From Alphaproteobacteria bacterium (GTDB lineage: Bacteria > Pseudomonadota > Alphaproteobacteria > SMXS01): a stretch of 64,000 bases of DNA. The translations under genes were made by a program, and so were the position numbers. Of this stretch, positions 43,412 through 51,873 are shown piece by piece (positions within the stretch are counted from its first letter, which is position 1; each line of letters starts with the position of its first letter). A model generated the notes under the pieces. That model was not told where the DNA came from. It was given only the letters and a program-made list of their open reading frames with translations, and did no database searches. The DNA lies in assembly GCA_028284945.1 (NCBI GenBank), contig JANQQJ010000006.1, forward strand, positions 62,001 through 126,000, in the 5' to 3' direction.

Positions 43412-44200
43412 ATGGACCTGGGGATTCGAGGGCGAAAAGGCATCGTTAACGGCGGCAGTGCCGGACTAGGTTTGGGCAGCGCCCGGGCCCTGGCGCGAGA
43501 AGGTGTCGATTTGTTCATCACCGCCCGCGGTGAGGAGCGGCTGAACAGAGTTTGTGATGAACTGGCGGCCGAAACCGGATCGACAGTGCGTCCGGTGGTT
43601 GCCGATCACAGCACCAAGGAAGGCCGCGCCAAGATTCTATATGCCTGTCCGAACCCCGATATTCTTGTTGCCACCTGCTCGCCCCCCACCTGGACGGGTG
43701 ACTTCCAGGCGGTGGAACCGGAGCATTGGGAATCCGGGCTGGCAACCACCCTGATCAGCCCGGTCGAGATGATGCGCGCCATCATTCCCGGCATGATAGA
43801 GCGCAAATGGGGCCGCATCGTCATGATCGGGACCGGCGCATCCAAATTTCCGGTCGAGGCGCGGATTCTGTCAGGCGCCCCGCGCGCGGCTCTGGTGAAC
43901 TATGTCGTGGCCGTTGCCAAAAAGGTCGCCAAGCATGGTGTCATTTTGAACAATATGCTGCCCGGCATGTACCACACCGCGACAATCCACGACAATTTCA
44001 CCAAACAGGCCGAAGAGCGGGGCATCAGCTACGATGATGTGGTGCAGGAATTTGTCGACAACTGGCATATCCCGGCGAACAAATTCGGCCAGATCGACGA
44101 CTTTGGCGCTGTCTGCGCGATGCTGTGCAGTGAATTCGCCAACTATACCGTCGGCCAAAGCTGGGTCATGGACGGCGGCATCGGCAACACAACGTTTTAG
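43412..44200 (+). CDS. SDR family oxidoreductase with altered YxxxK site
   Basis: The 262-residue protein has an SDR Rossmann start (GIVNGGSAGLGLGSARALAREG), WGRIVMIGTGASKFP around the catalytic Ser region, GVILNNMLPGMYHT and a C-terminal GQSWVMDGGIG. The expected YxxxK motif is replaced: the aligned segment reads SGAPRAALVNY, so the usual Tyr and Lys are Ser and Arg. Such substitutions occur in a divergent SDR branch whose chemistry is unclear. AGGGAG precedes the ATG. It is divergent from the Rieske gene and upstream of a serine hydrolase gene. Confidence 0.87.
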   Translation: MDLGIRGRKGIVNGGSAGLGLGSARALAREGVDLFITARGEERLNRVCDELAAETGSTVRPVVADHSTKEGRAKILYACPNPDILVATCSPPTWTGDFQAVEPEHWESGLATTLISPVEMMRAIIPGMIERKWGRIVMIGTGASKFPVEARILSGAPRAALVNYVVAVAKKVAKHGVILNNMLPGMYHTATIHDNFTKQAEERGISYDDVVQEFVDNWHIPANKFGQIDDFGAVCAMLCSEFANYTVGQSWVMDGGIGNTTF

Positions 44201-44231
44201 CTGGCCGGACGCTGCCACGCCAAGTTGGTGC

Positions 44232-44237
44232 TATAAT
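44232..44237 (+). promoter_or_regulatory. Candidate -10 box TATAAT
   Basis: A consensus TATAAT lies about 25 bases upstream of the serine hydrolase ATG, in a T-rich leader that ends with GAGGG. No good -35 hexamer is seen 17 bases upstream, so it may be a weak or activator-dependent promoter. Confidence 0.4.
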
Positions 44238-44262
44238 CCCATTTTATTTGTGAGGGATTGAA

Positions 44263-45531
44263 ATGCGCCGATTATCAGTTTCACTGCTGCTCGCCTGGGG
44301 CCTGCTGACTGGGTTACATGCCAACGCAGCTGACTTGCCAACCGCCGATCCGGCAGAAGTTGGATTGTCGCTAGAGCGCCTTGCGCGCATTGATAAGGCC
44401 ATGGCGGCCTATGTGCAGGACGGCAAGCTGGCGGGCGTGACCTTTGCCATCATGCGCCGCGGAAAGCTCGCCTATCTTCGAATGGAAGGCGCTGCCGATA
44501 TTGAAGCGGGCAAGCCCCTTGCGCGCGACACCGTCTTCCGCATTCATTCCATGACCAAGCCCATCGCTGCGGCTGCGGCTATGATCCTGATAGAAGAAGG
44601 CCGGTTGAAACTCACCGACAAGGTGTCGGACTACATTCCTGAATTTGCCAATACCCAGGTCTTTGTGGGCGGCAAGGCAGGGGCGCCGGAGCTGGCCCCG
44701 CTCGAGACACCGATCACGGTCTACCAGCTCCTGACCCATATGTCGGGCATGACCGCGCCTGGGTTCTTTGAGACGCCCGTTACAGAGATTTATGAGGCGG
44801 CAAACCTCTGGGATCATGCGGCCCCGCTCGAGGTCTTTGCAAAGAAGGCCGCGGCGTTGCCGTTGGCTGCGCAGCCAGGGGCGACTTATGACTACGGCAT
44901 CTCGACGGACATCCTGGGCCGCGTGATCGAGGTCGCTTCGGGCATGACGTTCGACGCGTTTCTGAAGGCGCGAATTCTCGATCCGCTCGGCATGACCGAC
45001 ACCGGCTTCATCGTCCCCCAGGAAAAGAGAGAACGGTTCGCCACCGCCTACAAGCATGATGAGAATGGGGTGCTGACCTCTGCGGCGGACCGGAACCCCG
45101 CCATACGCTGGACGCCTCAAGACAAGCTTTTCTTGGGTGGAGGCGGGCTTGTGTCGACAGTTGACGACTATCTTCGCTTTGCGCAGATGATGCTGAACGG
45201 TGGCCAACTCAATGGCGCCCGTATCCTGTCGCGCAAGACGGTTGAACTGATGACGACGAGTCAGGTCCCGTATGAAAAGCTCGCATCCTTTCATCAATTC
45301 ATGCCGGGCTACGGCATCGGCTTGGGATTTGGGGTGCTGGATGACGTTACCGCCACAAAACGCCTGGGGTCAAAGGGTGAGTATTTCTGGTCGGGTGCTG
45401 CCAACACCTTCTTCCTAGTTGACCCGCAGGAAGAACTGATCGCGATCCTGCTGACGCAGTTCTATCCATTCGCCGCCTATTCGCTGCAGGAAGAGTTGCG
45501 CACCCTGACCTATCAGGCCATTGATGACTAG
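44263..45531 (+). CDS. Secreted serine hydrolase of the beta-lactamase/esterase (class C-like) family
   Basis: The 422-residue protein has a signal peptide (RRLSVSLLLAWGLLTGLHANA) and the class C/EstB layout: SxxK as SMTK (Ser96, Lys99) in FRIHSMTKPIA, the YDYGISTDILG segment in place of YxN, and GSKGEYFWSGAANTFF near the end. It is more likely an esterase or D-aminopeptidase than a true beta-lactamase. Its location is periplasmic or extracellular. GAGGG precedes the ATG, and a TATAAT lies upstream. Confidence 0.9.
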   Translation: MRRLSVSLLLAWGLLTGLHANAADLPTADPAEVGLSLERLARIDKAMAAYVQDGKLAGVTFAIMRRGKLAYLRMEGAADIEAGKPLARDTVFRIHSMTKPIAAAAAMILIEEGRLKLTDKVSDYIPEFANTQVFVGGKAGAPELAPLETPITVYQLLTHMSGMTAPGFFETPVTEIYEAANLWDHAAPLEVFAKKAAALPLAAQPGATYDYGISTDILGRVIEVASGMTFDAFLKARILDPLGMTDTGFIVPQEKRERFATAYKHDENGVLTSAADRNPAIRWTPQDKLFLGGGGLVSTVDDYLRFAQMMLNGGQLNGARILSRKTVELMTTSQVPYEKLASFHQFMPGYGIGLGFGVLDDVTATKRLGSKGEYFWSGAANTFFLVDPQEELIAILLTQFYPFAAYSLQEELRTLTYQAIDD

Positions 45532-45555
45532 TTGCGTAGCGCTTCGTTGAAAATT

Positions 45556-45786
45556 GCGTCCCTCACCCTGACCTCGCTGCGCTCGGCCGCCCCTCTCCCC
45601 GCCGAGGAGAGGGATACTGGAGCTTCGCGGCGGCAGTCCGCCCTAGCCCTCTCCCTCTGGGAGAGGGCAGAGAGTGAAACGAGCGGGTGAGGGACGGTTT
45701 CGAGCGTGAAGACTCCGACTTTCATGAATGGCCACGCTTTTTCTGCTCCGTGGCCCCTCACCCCGACCCTCTCCCAGTGGGAGAGG
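45556..45786. repeat. Palindrome block of family C between convergent genes
   Basis: The 300-base gap 45532-45831 holds no gene. CGTCCCTCACCC (45556-45567) and GGGTGAGGGACG (45684-45695) form a perfect 12-bp outer repeat. It encloses two hairpins: CCTCTCC/GGAGAGG (45591-45611) and CCCTCTCCC-TCT-GGGAGAGGG (45646-45666). A third hairpin, CCCTCTCCC-AGT-GGGAGAGGG, lies at 45766-45786. The same 9-bp arms occur at 33708-33851. REP-like element; may end transcription from both sides. Confidence 0.8.
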
Positions 45787-45831
45787 GAGCCCCAACAGTC
45801 ATGGTTGCAAGGCTTGGAAAGTAGGCAAGAT

Positions 45832-46731
45832 CTAGACCGGCACCTCGCCGTCGATGGTGACGCGCAGCATTTCCCTGCGGTGGCCGTGATAGTCGTTGAG
45901 CGGATAGTGCAGGCTAACCCGGTTGTCCCAGATCGCCAGTGTCCCCGGCGTCCAGTGATGCCGGTGACAGAACTGGTCCTGGATGGCATGGGCGAAGAGT
46001 TCGTCCAGTAGCGGCTCGCTAGCCTCTTCGCTCAAGCCAGCGAAATTGGTCGTGTGTGCCGGGCTGACAAACAGTGCTTTCTCACCAGTAAGGGGATGGG
46101 TGCGGACGACCGGGTGGGTCGCTTGTTGCGTGTCCATCTCCTCTTCATGGGTGCCGGACATGGACCCGTCATGCAGCGGGTCGGCGCGCAGTTCGCGCTT
46201 GTTTTTGGCGGCGCTTTGAACGGCGCGAAGCTGACTGAGTTCTGAGACCAGGCCCCAGGGAAGCGCATCAAGCGCGGCGACCATATCCGACCAGATAGTG
46301 TCGCCGCCTTCGTCCGGCACCTCAACGGCATAGAGCGCGGTGGCGGCAGCGGGTCGCTCCAGATAGGGCGTGTCGGTGTGCCACATGCCGCCGAAGTTGG
46401 TTTTCTGGTCCGGTTCCTTGATGACGGCAATGACGTCCGGATTGTCCGGTAGCGGCTCGGCAAAAGGATAGTGCCCTATGGGACCGAAGTGGCTGGCAAA
46501 GTCGACTAACTGAGCGGGCGACAATGCCTGATCGCGGAAGAACAGCACCTTGCGGTCGGCAAAGGCGCTCAGGATGTCCTGCCAAAGCGGATGGTCTGCC
46601 GGCTCGTGCAGCACCGGCCGGACGTCGAACCCCGCGATCTCCGCGCCCAAAGGCGCGGCACAGGGCTCGATGGTCAGACCAGTAACCGCCTTAATCCCCC
46701 AGCGAGATCGCCTGCGCCGGGCAGACTTCAA
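45832..46731 (-). CDS. TauD/TfdA family Fe(II)/2-oxoglutarate dioxygenase
   Basis: The protein (299 residues from TTG 46731) shows TauD features: LGAEIAGFDVRPV near the start, KVLFFRDQALSPAQLVDFASHFG, the iron motif WHTDTPY (His118, Asp120), the distal His in VSLHYPLNDY and the 2-oxoglutarate Arg near HRREMLRV. It should hydroxylate a substrate with 2-oxoglutarate and O2. The start is uncertain: TTG 46731 lies within the ferredoxin gene behind AGGAGG and no ATG is near, so translational coupling is likely. It is the last gene of the P450/ferredoxin group. Confidence 0.9.
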   Translation of the reverse strand: MKSARRRRSRWGIKAVTGLTIEPCAAPLGAEIAGFDVRPVLHEPADHPLWQDILSAFADRKVLFFRDQALSPAQLVDFASHFGPIGHYPFAEPLPDNPDVIAVIKEPDQKTNFGGMWHTDTPYLERPAAATALYAVEVPDEGGDTIWSDMVAALDALPWGLVSELSQLRAVQSAAKNKRELRADPLHDGSMSGTHEEEMDTQQATHPVVRTHPLTGEKALFVSPAHTTNFAGLSEEASEPLLDELFAHAIQDQFCHRHHWTPGTLAIWDNRVSLHYPLNDYHGHRREMLRVTIDGEVPV

Positions 46732-46885
46732 TTGCCTCCTCGGCCTCCTGCCGCAGCGCGTCGGTGGTGATTTCCTCGATCAGGATCTTCGGCAGACCGG
46801 TGTCGGTATATTCGAAGATCGTTGGGTGGTTGTAATAGCACTCACCCGCTTTCAGGCACTTCTTATAGTCGACCAGGACCTTCAT
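46691..46885 (-). CDS. Small ferredoxin (3Fe-4S type) of the P450 operon
   Basis: The 64-residue protein has the pattern of P450-associated ferredoxins: Cys10, then five residues and Cys16, and Cys55 in VCPAQA, with three cluster ligands and no fourth Cys, so a 3Fe-4S cluster is expected. It lies 11 bases after the P450 gene and should deliver electrons to it, perhaps also to the Rieske oxygenases nearby. Its 3' end overlaps the possible start of the TauD gene. No ferredoxin reductase gene is present in the window. Confidence 0.93.
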   Translation of the reverse strand: MKVLVDYKKCLKAGECYYNHPTIFEYTDTGLPKILIEEITTDALRQEAEEAIEVCPAQAISLGD

Positions 46886-46896
46886 TTACGCGCTCC

Positions 46897-48192
46897 TCAA
46901 TCGACGTCGAATTCAAGCCAGAGCTCGGCCGGTGACCGGAAGCCGCCGGAGTCGATATTGGGCGAGAAGATCCCCGGGTGGTCCTTGAATTTGGGCCGCA
47001 GGTTCTTGAGCTGATTGGCGAAATGCGTGCTCGCCAGCACCGCTTCCTGCCGTGCCATGGCATAGCCCATGCAGAAATGCTGGCCCATGCCGAAGCCCAG
47101 ATGTCCTGGTTTGCCGTCCTTATAGCGGCCGGACCGGTTCTCGCGGCCCATATGCAGGTCGTCGCGGAAGGCATCGAACGTATCCGGGTCCTTGAACACC
47201 CGCTCGTCGCGGTTGCCGGCCCCCAGATAGATGATGACGTTGCCGCCCTTGGGGATGACCTCTTCATAGAGTGCTATGTCCTCGGTCGCCCGGCGGAATT
47301 GCATATGCACAACCGGGTCGTAGCGCATCATTTCGGTAAAGACGTTTTCCCACAGCTCCGGGTTCTCGCGCACCTGATCATATTGATCGGGCCGCGTGTA
47401 CATCATGTGATACCACATGTTGGAAATGGCCTTGTCGGTGGTGTCACCACCGGCCGCCAGCAGCAGCGCGACAAAGCCTTTGATCTCTTCGTCGCTCATC
47501 TTCTTGCCGTCGCGCTCGGCATGGATGATGCGGGACAGCAGGTCTTCGCCCGGCTGCGCCCGGCGTTGCTCCAGCAGCGGATTCAAATATTCCCACATCT
47601 CGTTGCGGGCCGCGATGCCGCGGGCCAGATGCTCGCCGCCAAAACCCAGGCCCGCGATCAGTGCCTGATACCAGCCGACGAACATGTCTTCGTCTTCGCG
47701 CGGCAGGCCCAGCATGTTGGAGATCACACGGATCGGGAACTGATTGGAGAACTCGCTGACGAGCTCGACCTCGCCCTTTTCCTTGAACTTGTCGATCAGC
47801 TCCTGGGCGATCAGGTCGATAAAGGGCAGAAAGTCATTCAGCTTCTGGCCGACGAACTGCCCGGCGATCACATTGCGCAGCCAGCGATGATGGTCACCGC
47901 GGCCATATTCCAGGATGTTCGGGCCGAAGACGTGCTTCTTGCCGAATTCATAGGGGCCCTCTTCGTCATAAATGCCGCGCGTATAGGCTTCCGTTGCCTG
48001 GAAGACAGCATCCACATCCCAATAGCGGCTGATCACCCATCTGTTGTGAAAGCGGTCGTGGTAGCAGGGGTGGTGGTCCCGCAGCCGCTGATAGAGTGGA
48101 AATGGGTCCTTTTGAAAATCAGGCTGGTCGAATTCACGTGGGTCGATGGCCGTGGCCAGCATTTCCCTAATCTGGTCTTCCGCTGCAGACAT
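46897..48192 (-). CDS. Cytochrome P450
   Basis: The 431-residue protein has intact bacterial P450 motifs: AAGGDTT in the I helix (247-252), ExxR (Glu287-Arg290 in EMMR), and the heme loop FGMGQHFCMG with Cys374. ATG 48192 follows AAGGGAAAGACA and is preferred over a longer in-frame start. It is followed by the ferredoxin gene and TauD gene, so it has its own electron donor. The family-B GIY-YIG element sits between it and the upstream PhyH gene. The substrate is unknown; a hydrophobic terpene, steroid or alkyl compound is plausible. Confidence 0.95.
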   Translation of the reverse strand: MSAAEDQIREMLATAIDPREFDQPDFQKDPFPLYQRLRDHHPCYHDRFHNRWVISRYWDVDAVFQATEAYTRGIYDEEGPYEFGKKHVFGPNILEYGRGDHHRWLRNVIAGQFVGQKLNDFLPFIDLIAQELIDKFKEKGEVELVSEFSNQFPIRVISNMLGLPREDEDMFVGWYQALIAGLGFGGEHLARGIAARNEMWEYLNPLLEQRRAQPGEDLLSRIIHAERDGKKMSDEEIKGFVALLLAAGGDTTDKAISNMWYHMMYTRPDQYDQVRENPELWENVFTEMMRYDPVVHMQFRRATEDIALYEEVIPKGGNVIIYLGAGNRDERVFKDPDTFDAFRDDLHMGRENRSGRYKDGKPGHLGFGMGQHFCMGYAMARQEAVLASTHFANQLKNLRPKFKDHPGIFSPNIDSGGFRSPAELWLEFDVD

Positions 48193-48287
48193 TGTCTTTC
48201 CCTTCATGCATGACTTTTGGCAGGAGTGTAGCGGCTGGAGCAGTGCGCGTAAATCGTAAGAGGACAACGAATTGCGTGTACAAACCT

Positions 48288-48690
48288 CCGTTCGGGTCGA
48301 GTGATCCCGAGCGAAGCGAGGGATTGTATCGAGACCCTGGTCTCAGTTGCTCTTGAATCGCTTCTTGGCAGACGTTGATATCCGGCCCCAGTCACTCTGG
48401 ATAAGCGCCTCTTTCTTGGTGCGGCTCCACTTCTTGATCTGAAGTTCAGCGCGCAGGGCCTCTTCGCGGGTTGAAAACTCTTGTGAGAAGGCGAGCCGGA
48501 CTGGCAGTCGGCGCGAGGTATATCCCGCGAATAAACCGGACATGTGCTCACCGATCCGCCTTTCGAGGTCATCCGTATGGCCGGTGTAATACGTGCTATC
48601 CGCACAACGGAGCATATAAACCCAGAACGCCATGTCTTGCTTCTCGATACACCTTTTTCGCTGTGCTCAAAAGGCACTCGAAGCGAACGG
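48288..48690. mobile_element. Family-B element: GIY-YIG gene between inverted palindromic repeats
   Basis: The left arm (48288-48337) reads CCGTTCGGGTCGAGTG, a hairpin with GAGCGAAGCGAGG, then TGTATCGAGACCC. The right arm (48639-48690), read inward, has CCGTTCGCTTCGAGTG, GAGCACAGCGA and TGTATCGAGAAGC. The two arms are inverted copies that frame the GIY-YIG gene. The same left and right arm variants face each other with only ten bases between at 12638-12752. The element lies between the phyH and P450 genes of a same-strand run. Confidence 0.75.
48343..48633 (-). CDS. GIY-YIG family endonuclease, in element B
   Basis: The 96-residue protein has FWVYMLRCADSTYYTGHTDD, LERRIGEHMSG and AELQIKKWSRTKKEAL, so all GIY-YIG landmarks are kept (VYM, YTG, the Arg and the Glu). 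It is closely similar to the protein at 41641-41922, although the flanking repeats belong to a different family. The start lies six bases from the right arm and the stop six bases from the left arm, so the gene and repeats form one compact unit. No ribosome site stands out. Its presence inside a metabolic operon suggests insertion. Confidence 0.88.
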   Translation of the reverse strand: MAFWVYMLRCADSTYYTGHTDDLERRIGEHMSGLFAGYTSRRLPVRLAFSQEFSTREEALRAELQIKKWSRTKKEALIQSDWGRISTSAKKRFKSN

Positions 48691-48701
48691 TAAAGCTGCG
48701 T

Positions 48702-49589
48702 TTATTTCCAATCCGCGTCGATTACGTCGGGGATCGGGCGCAGGCGAGGGTAATAGGGGCTGCGCAGCGGGTCGCCAGGTTTAAGCGCCTGATGCAGCCC
48801 GGGCGTCAGCGGCACGGTCGGGCGGGTGTCGGGCCGTTTGGCATAAACCATGTCGTCACCGTAAAGCCGCGCGGACAAGGTCCGCCGCTTGTGGCCCTCG
48901 GTCGTGTGACCGCCGCCATGTAGCACGCCGGGGTGCAGCAGCACCACATCGCCCGGCGTGATGTCGAAGGAGACGATGTCCCACTTCTCGCGCTCCGCTT
49001 CGATATCGGGCAGGCGCGGCAGATCCTTGCCGTAGAAGCCGATGGTCACGTCATCATCGGCATCGGCGGGGCTGAAACCGTCATACATGGTCCGGCGATG
49101 CGAGCCGGGGATGAACTCCAGACATTCTTCCTTCGGGATCGGATCGAGCGTGATCCACATGGAGGCGATCTGCTCGCCCGCAACCGGCCAATAGGGCATG
49201 TCCTGATGCCACGGGGTCTTGCGGCAGAACCCGCCTTCTTTCACGAACACATGGTCGAACAGCAGCCAGACGTTCTCCGAGTCGATCAGCTTCTGGATCA
49301 TGTCGGCGATGGGTGAATAGTAGAGTAGGCGTTGGAATTCCGGCGTCACATCAAAGTGTCGCACCATGTCTTTGAACTCGCCGGGCAGATCTTTGAAGAA
49401 GGTCTGGATCAAAGGGCTGCCACTCATCAGGATTCGGTTGATGCCCTGTTCAATGAGTGCCAGCCAGTCCGGGTGGATGGCCTGTGGTAGAAAGACCACG
49501 CCATCGCGCCTGTAAGCCTCGATCACGTCGGTGGTGATCAATGAGACCGGGTCATCCCAGTTGGCGGTGTTTTCTAATACAGCAGACAT
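48702..49589 (-). CDS. Phytanoyl-CoA dioxygenase (PhyH) family protein
   Basis: The 295-residue protein has the PhyH Fe(II)/2-oxoglutarate layout: EAYRRDGVVFLPQAI near the start, the iron motif WHQDMPYWP, and the distal His and Arg in LLHPGVLHGGGHTTEGHKRR. It would hydroxylate an acyl chain or another hydrophobic substrate. GGGGAGAATCGAC precedes ATG 49589, which is preferred over TTG 49604. It lies downstream of the thiolase/amidohydrolase genes on the same strand (gap 31 bases) and just upstream of the family-B element. Confidence 0.9.
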   Translation of the reverse strand: MSAVLENTANWDDPVSLITTDVIEAYRRDGVVFLPQAIHPDWLALIEQGINRILMSGSPLIQTFFKDLPGEFKDMVRHFDVTPEFQRLLYYSPIADMIQKLIDSENVWLLFDHVFVKEGGFCRKTPWHQDMPYWPVAGEQIASMWITLDPIPKEECLEFIPGSHRRTMYDGFSPADADDDVTIGFYGKDLPRLPDIEAEREKWDIVSFDITPGDVVLLHPGVLHGGGHTTEGHKRRTLSARLYGDDMVYAKRPDTRPTVPLTPGLHQALKPGDPLRSPYYPRLRPIPDVIDADWK

Positions 49590-49620
49590 GTCGATTCTCC
49601 CCAATCGCGTGCCTTAATGT

Positions 49621-50508
49621 TTACTTCGGTAGCATCTCTTCTAGGCCGTAAACCCGCGCCGCATTACCGGAGAGGAACGGTTCCCAGGTCTCATCCCGCA
49701 GCGGCAGGTCGTCCAGTTCCGCCATCACCCGGTCATAGGACAGCACCGGGTAATAGCCGGTGAACATCACCTTATCCCGGCCGCGTTTGTTGGCAAAATC
49801 AAGCACGTCGCGCGGGTAATATTTCGGCGCAAAGGCCGAGGTGCAGTAATGGAGGTTCGGCCATTTCAGTAAGAGCTTGCAGCACAAAGCCGTCCAGGGT
49901 TCGCCGCCATGGCGCATCACGATCTGCAGTTCCGGGAAGAACCAGGCGATCTCGTCCAGCAGTCCCGGGTGTTGGCCCTTATAGGGCACGCGTGGGCCCG
50001 GTACGCCGACGAAGACGTTCATCGGGATGCCCAGCTCGATGCACTTCGCATAGAGCGGGTACCACTTCTTGTCGTCCAGCGGGACCTGCGGGAAGACGAA
50101 GCTGGGCGCCGCCGTCATCGACTTCACATTCGGGTGCAGCTTGACCGTGGCTTCGAGCGCGCGCACCGCATCCATGGCCAGATTGGGATCGACGCTGACG
50201 TCGCCGATGAACCGGTTGGGATAGGCCTCAAACAGCGCGAGCGCGCCTTCCGGCGAGTCCGGATGGACCGGGATCTGCGCGATGGCCACCCCGTGCTTGT
50301 CCATCTGGGCGACGACAGCGGCGGGGTCGGCGGCCTCCTCCTTGCGGTCCGCGGCGCCCTTAAACATATAGCCGATGGGGCTGCCGCCTTCCTTGTCCTT
50401 GGGTGACACCTTGATCAGATTGGCCGCGCCGCCAAGGGGCGAGCGCCCCTCGGATGTCGGCAACGACATCATCAGATCGATGGCTGGAATGTCGCGCGGG
50501 CGCGGCAT
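49621..50508 (-). CDS. Amidohydrolase-family protein lacking usual metal ligands, paralogue 2
   Basis: The 295-residue protein is a close paralogue of the one at 2713-3597; they align without gaps from about residue 60 on (shared QVPLDDK, VGVPGPRVPYK, IVMRHGG, KWPNL and PLRDETW blocks). Again the first-strand HxH is absent (AIDLMMSLP), the second His strand reads MNVFVGVPGP and the usual SDYP is GYYP (251-254). It lies 12 bases downstream of the thiolase gene, so it likely acts in the same pathway. Function could be hydrolysis, decarboxylation or lyase chemistry without a bound metal. Confidence 0.82.
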   Translation of the reverse strand: MPRPRDIPAIDLMMSLPTSEGRSPLGGAANLIKVSPKDKEGGSPIGYMFKGAADRKEEAADPAAVVAQMDKHGVAIAQIPVHPDSPEGALALFEAYPNRFIGDVSVDPNLAMDAVRALEATVKLHPNVKSMTAAPSFVFPQVPLDDKKWYPLYAKCIELGIPMNVFVGVPGPRVPYKGQHPGLLDEIAWFFPELQIVMRHGGEPWTALCCKLLLKWPNLHYCTSAFAPKYYPRDVLDFANKRGRDKVMFTGYYPVLSYDRVMAELDDLPLRDETWEPFLSGNAARVYGLEEMLPK

Positions 50509-50520
50509 CTGTTTGGAGGC

Positions 50521-51771
50521 TTAGACCCGCTCGACGATCACCGCCGGGGCCATGCCGCCGCCGGTGCACATGGTCACCAGCCCGGTATTGAGGTCGCGGC
50601 GTTCCATTTCATCAACCAGGGTGCCCAGCAGCATTGCGCCGGTGGCGCCGATCGGGTGGCCCAGCGCCATGGCGCCGCCATTGACGTTGACCTTGGCGTC
50701 GTCGAGTTCCAGGTGCTTCATGAAGCGCAACGCCACGACGGCAAAGGCTTCGTTGATTTCCCACAGGTCGATGTCGTCGGTGGTCATGCCCGCCTGTTTG
50801 AGGGCCTTGCGGGCAGCCGGGACCGGGGCATTGAGCATCAGTTCCGGCGAATCACCTGAGGTGGCGACCGTGACGATCCGTGCTTTCGGGCTCCAGCCCT
50901 GGCTCTTGGCATATTCGGGCGAGGCGAGAATGACGCCCGAGGCACCGTCCACAACACCCGACGAGTTACCGGCATGGTGCATGTGGTCAATCTTCACATC
51001 CGGATAGGCCTGCTCGACCAGTTTCTTATAGGTCAGGCCTTCTTCATCCAGCGGATAGTCGTAAAGCGCGGCAAACGAAGGCTTCAGTCCGGCCAGGCCT
51101 TCCTTGGTTGTGCCGGGCCGTGGGAACTCTTCATGGTCCAGCGCCAGGGTGCCGTCATCGTGATAGACCGGCACCAGCGCGCGGTCGAAACGGCCATCCT
51201 TGATGGCTTCATCAGCACGCTTCTGGCTTTCAACAGCCAGGTCTTCCGTCTCGTCGCGGGTGATGCCTTCCAGGGTCGCGATCAAATCAGCGCAGATGCC
51301 CTGATGCGGCTGCGGGTGAATGGCGCGCAAATGCAGATTGTTGCGGTCCATGGTCGGCATGCTGACGCCCGACTGGGCCAGGGTTGAGCCGTAGGACATG
51401 CTCTCAACACCACCGGCCACAACAAGGTTCTGCATGCCCGACATGATGCCCATGGCGGCCAGATTGACCGAGGTCAGCGCCGAGCCGCAGAAACGGTCGA
51501 GTGAAAAGCCGGTGGCCAGATCGCTCCAGCCGGCGTCGAGCGCGGCCATGCGGGCGATGCAGGCACCCTGTTTGCCCACCTGGCTGCCGCAGCCGGCGAT
51601 GACGTCATCGACTTCGTCGGTGTTGATGTCGTTGCGGTCTTTCAGCGCGCTCAGAACCTGCGACAGCATGCGCTGTGGGTGTACATCGGCCAACGATCCC
51701 TTGCCGATTTTGCCAATGCCGCGCGGGGTGCGCGCATGGTCGATGATCCACGCTTCTTGAACTTCAGCCAT
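50521..51771 (-). CDS. Acetyl-CoA acetyltransferase / thiolase
   Basis: The 416-residue protein has all thiolase active-site blocks: acyl-binding Cys95 in DRFCGSALTSVN, the GGVESMS motif, His372 in NGGAMALGHPIGATGA and Cys402 in MCTGGGMAP. It can cleave a 3-ketoacyl-CoA with CoA, the last step of beta-oxidation-type side-chain removal. AGGAGCAATC precedes the ATG. It is followed by the amidohydrolase and PhyH genes, and preceded (102 bases away) by the Rieske/ADH pair on the same strand. Confidence 0.95.
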   Translation of the reverse strand: MAEVQEAWIIDHARTPRGIGKIGKGSLADVHPQRMLSQVLSALKDRNDINTDEVDDVIAGCGSQVGKQGACIARMAALDAGWSDLATGFSLDRFCGSALTSVNLAAMGIMSGMQNLVVAGGVESMSYGSTLAQSGVSMPTMDRNNLHLRAIHPQPHQGICADLIATLEGITRDETEDLAVESQKRADEAIKDGRFDRALVPVYHDDGTLALDHEEFPRPGTTKEGLAGLKPSFAALYDYPLDEEGLTYKKLVEQAYPDVKIDHMHHAGNSSGVVDGASGVILASPEYAKSQGWSPKARIVTVATSGDSPELMLNAPVPAARKALKQAGMTTDDIDLWEINEAFAVVALRFMKHLELDDAKVNVNGGAMALGHPIGATGAMLLGTLVDEMERRDLNTGLVTMCTGGGMAPAVIVERV

Positions 51772-51873
51772 AATGATTGCTCCTGGTCATCCCGTTTGTG
51801 GCGGCCTTTATGGCCGCGCTGTTGGGCAAATTTAAATCATGGAAGGCGGTGCGAGTCACGCACCGGATGGCGT

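Noticed and set aside
44263-45531. True class C beta-lactamase
   Set aside because: SxxK is present but YxN is replaced by a YDYGIS segment and the late motif is not KTG, so an esterase or peptidase is more likely.
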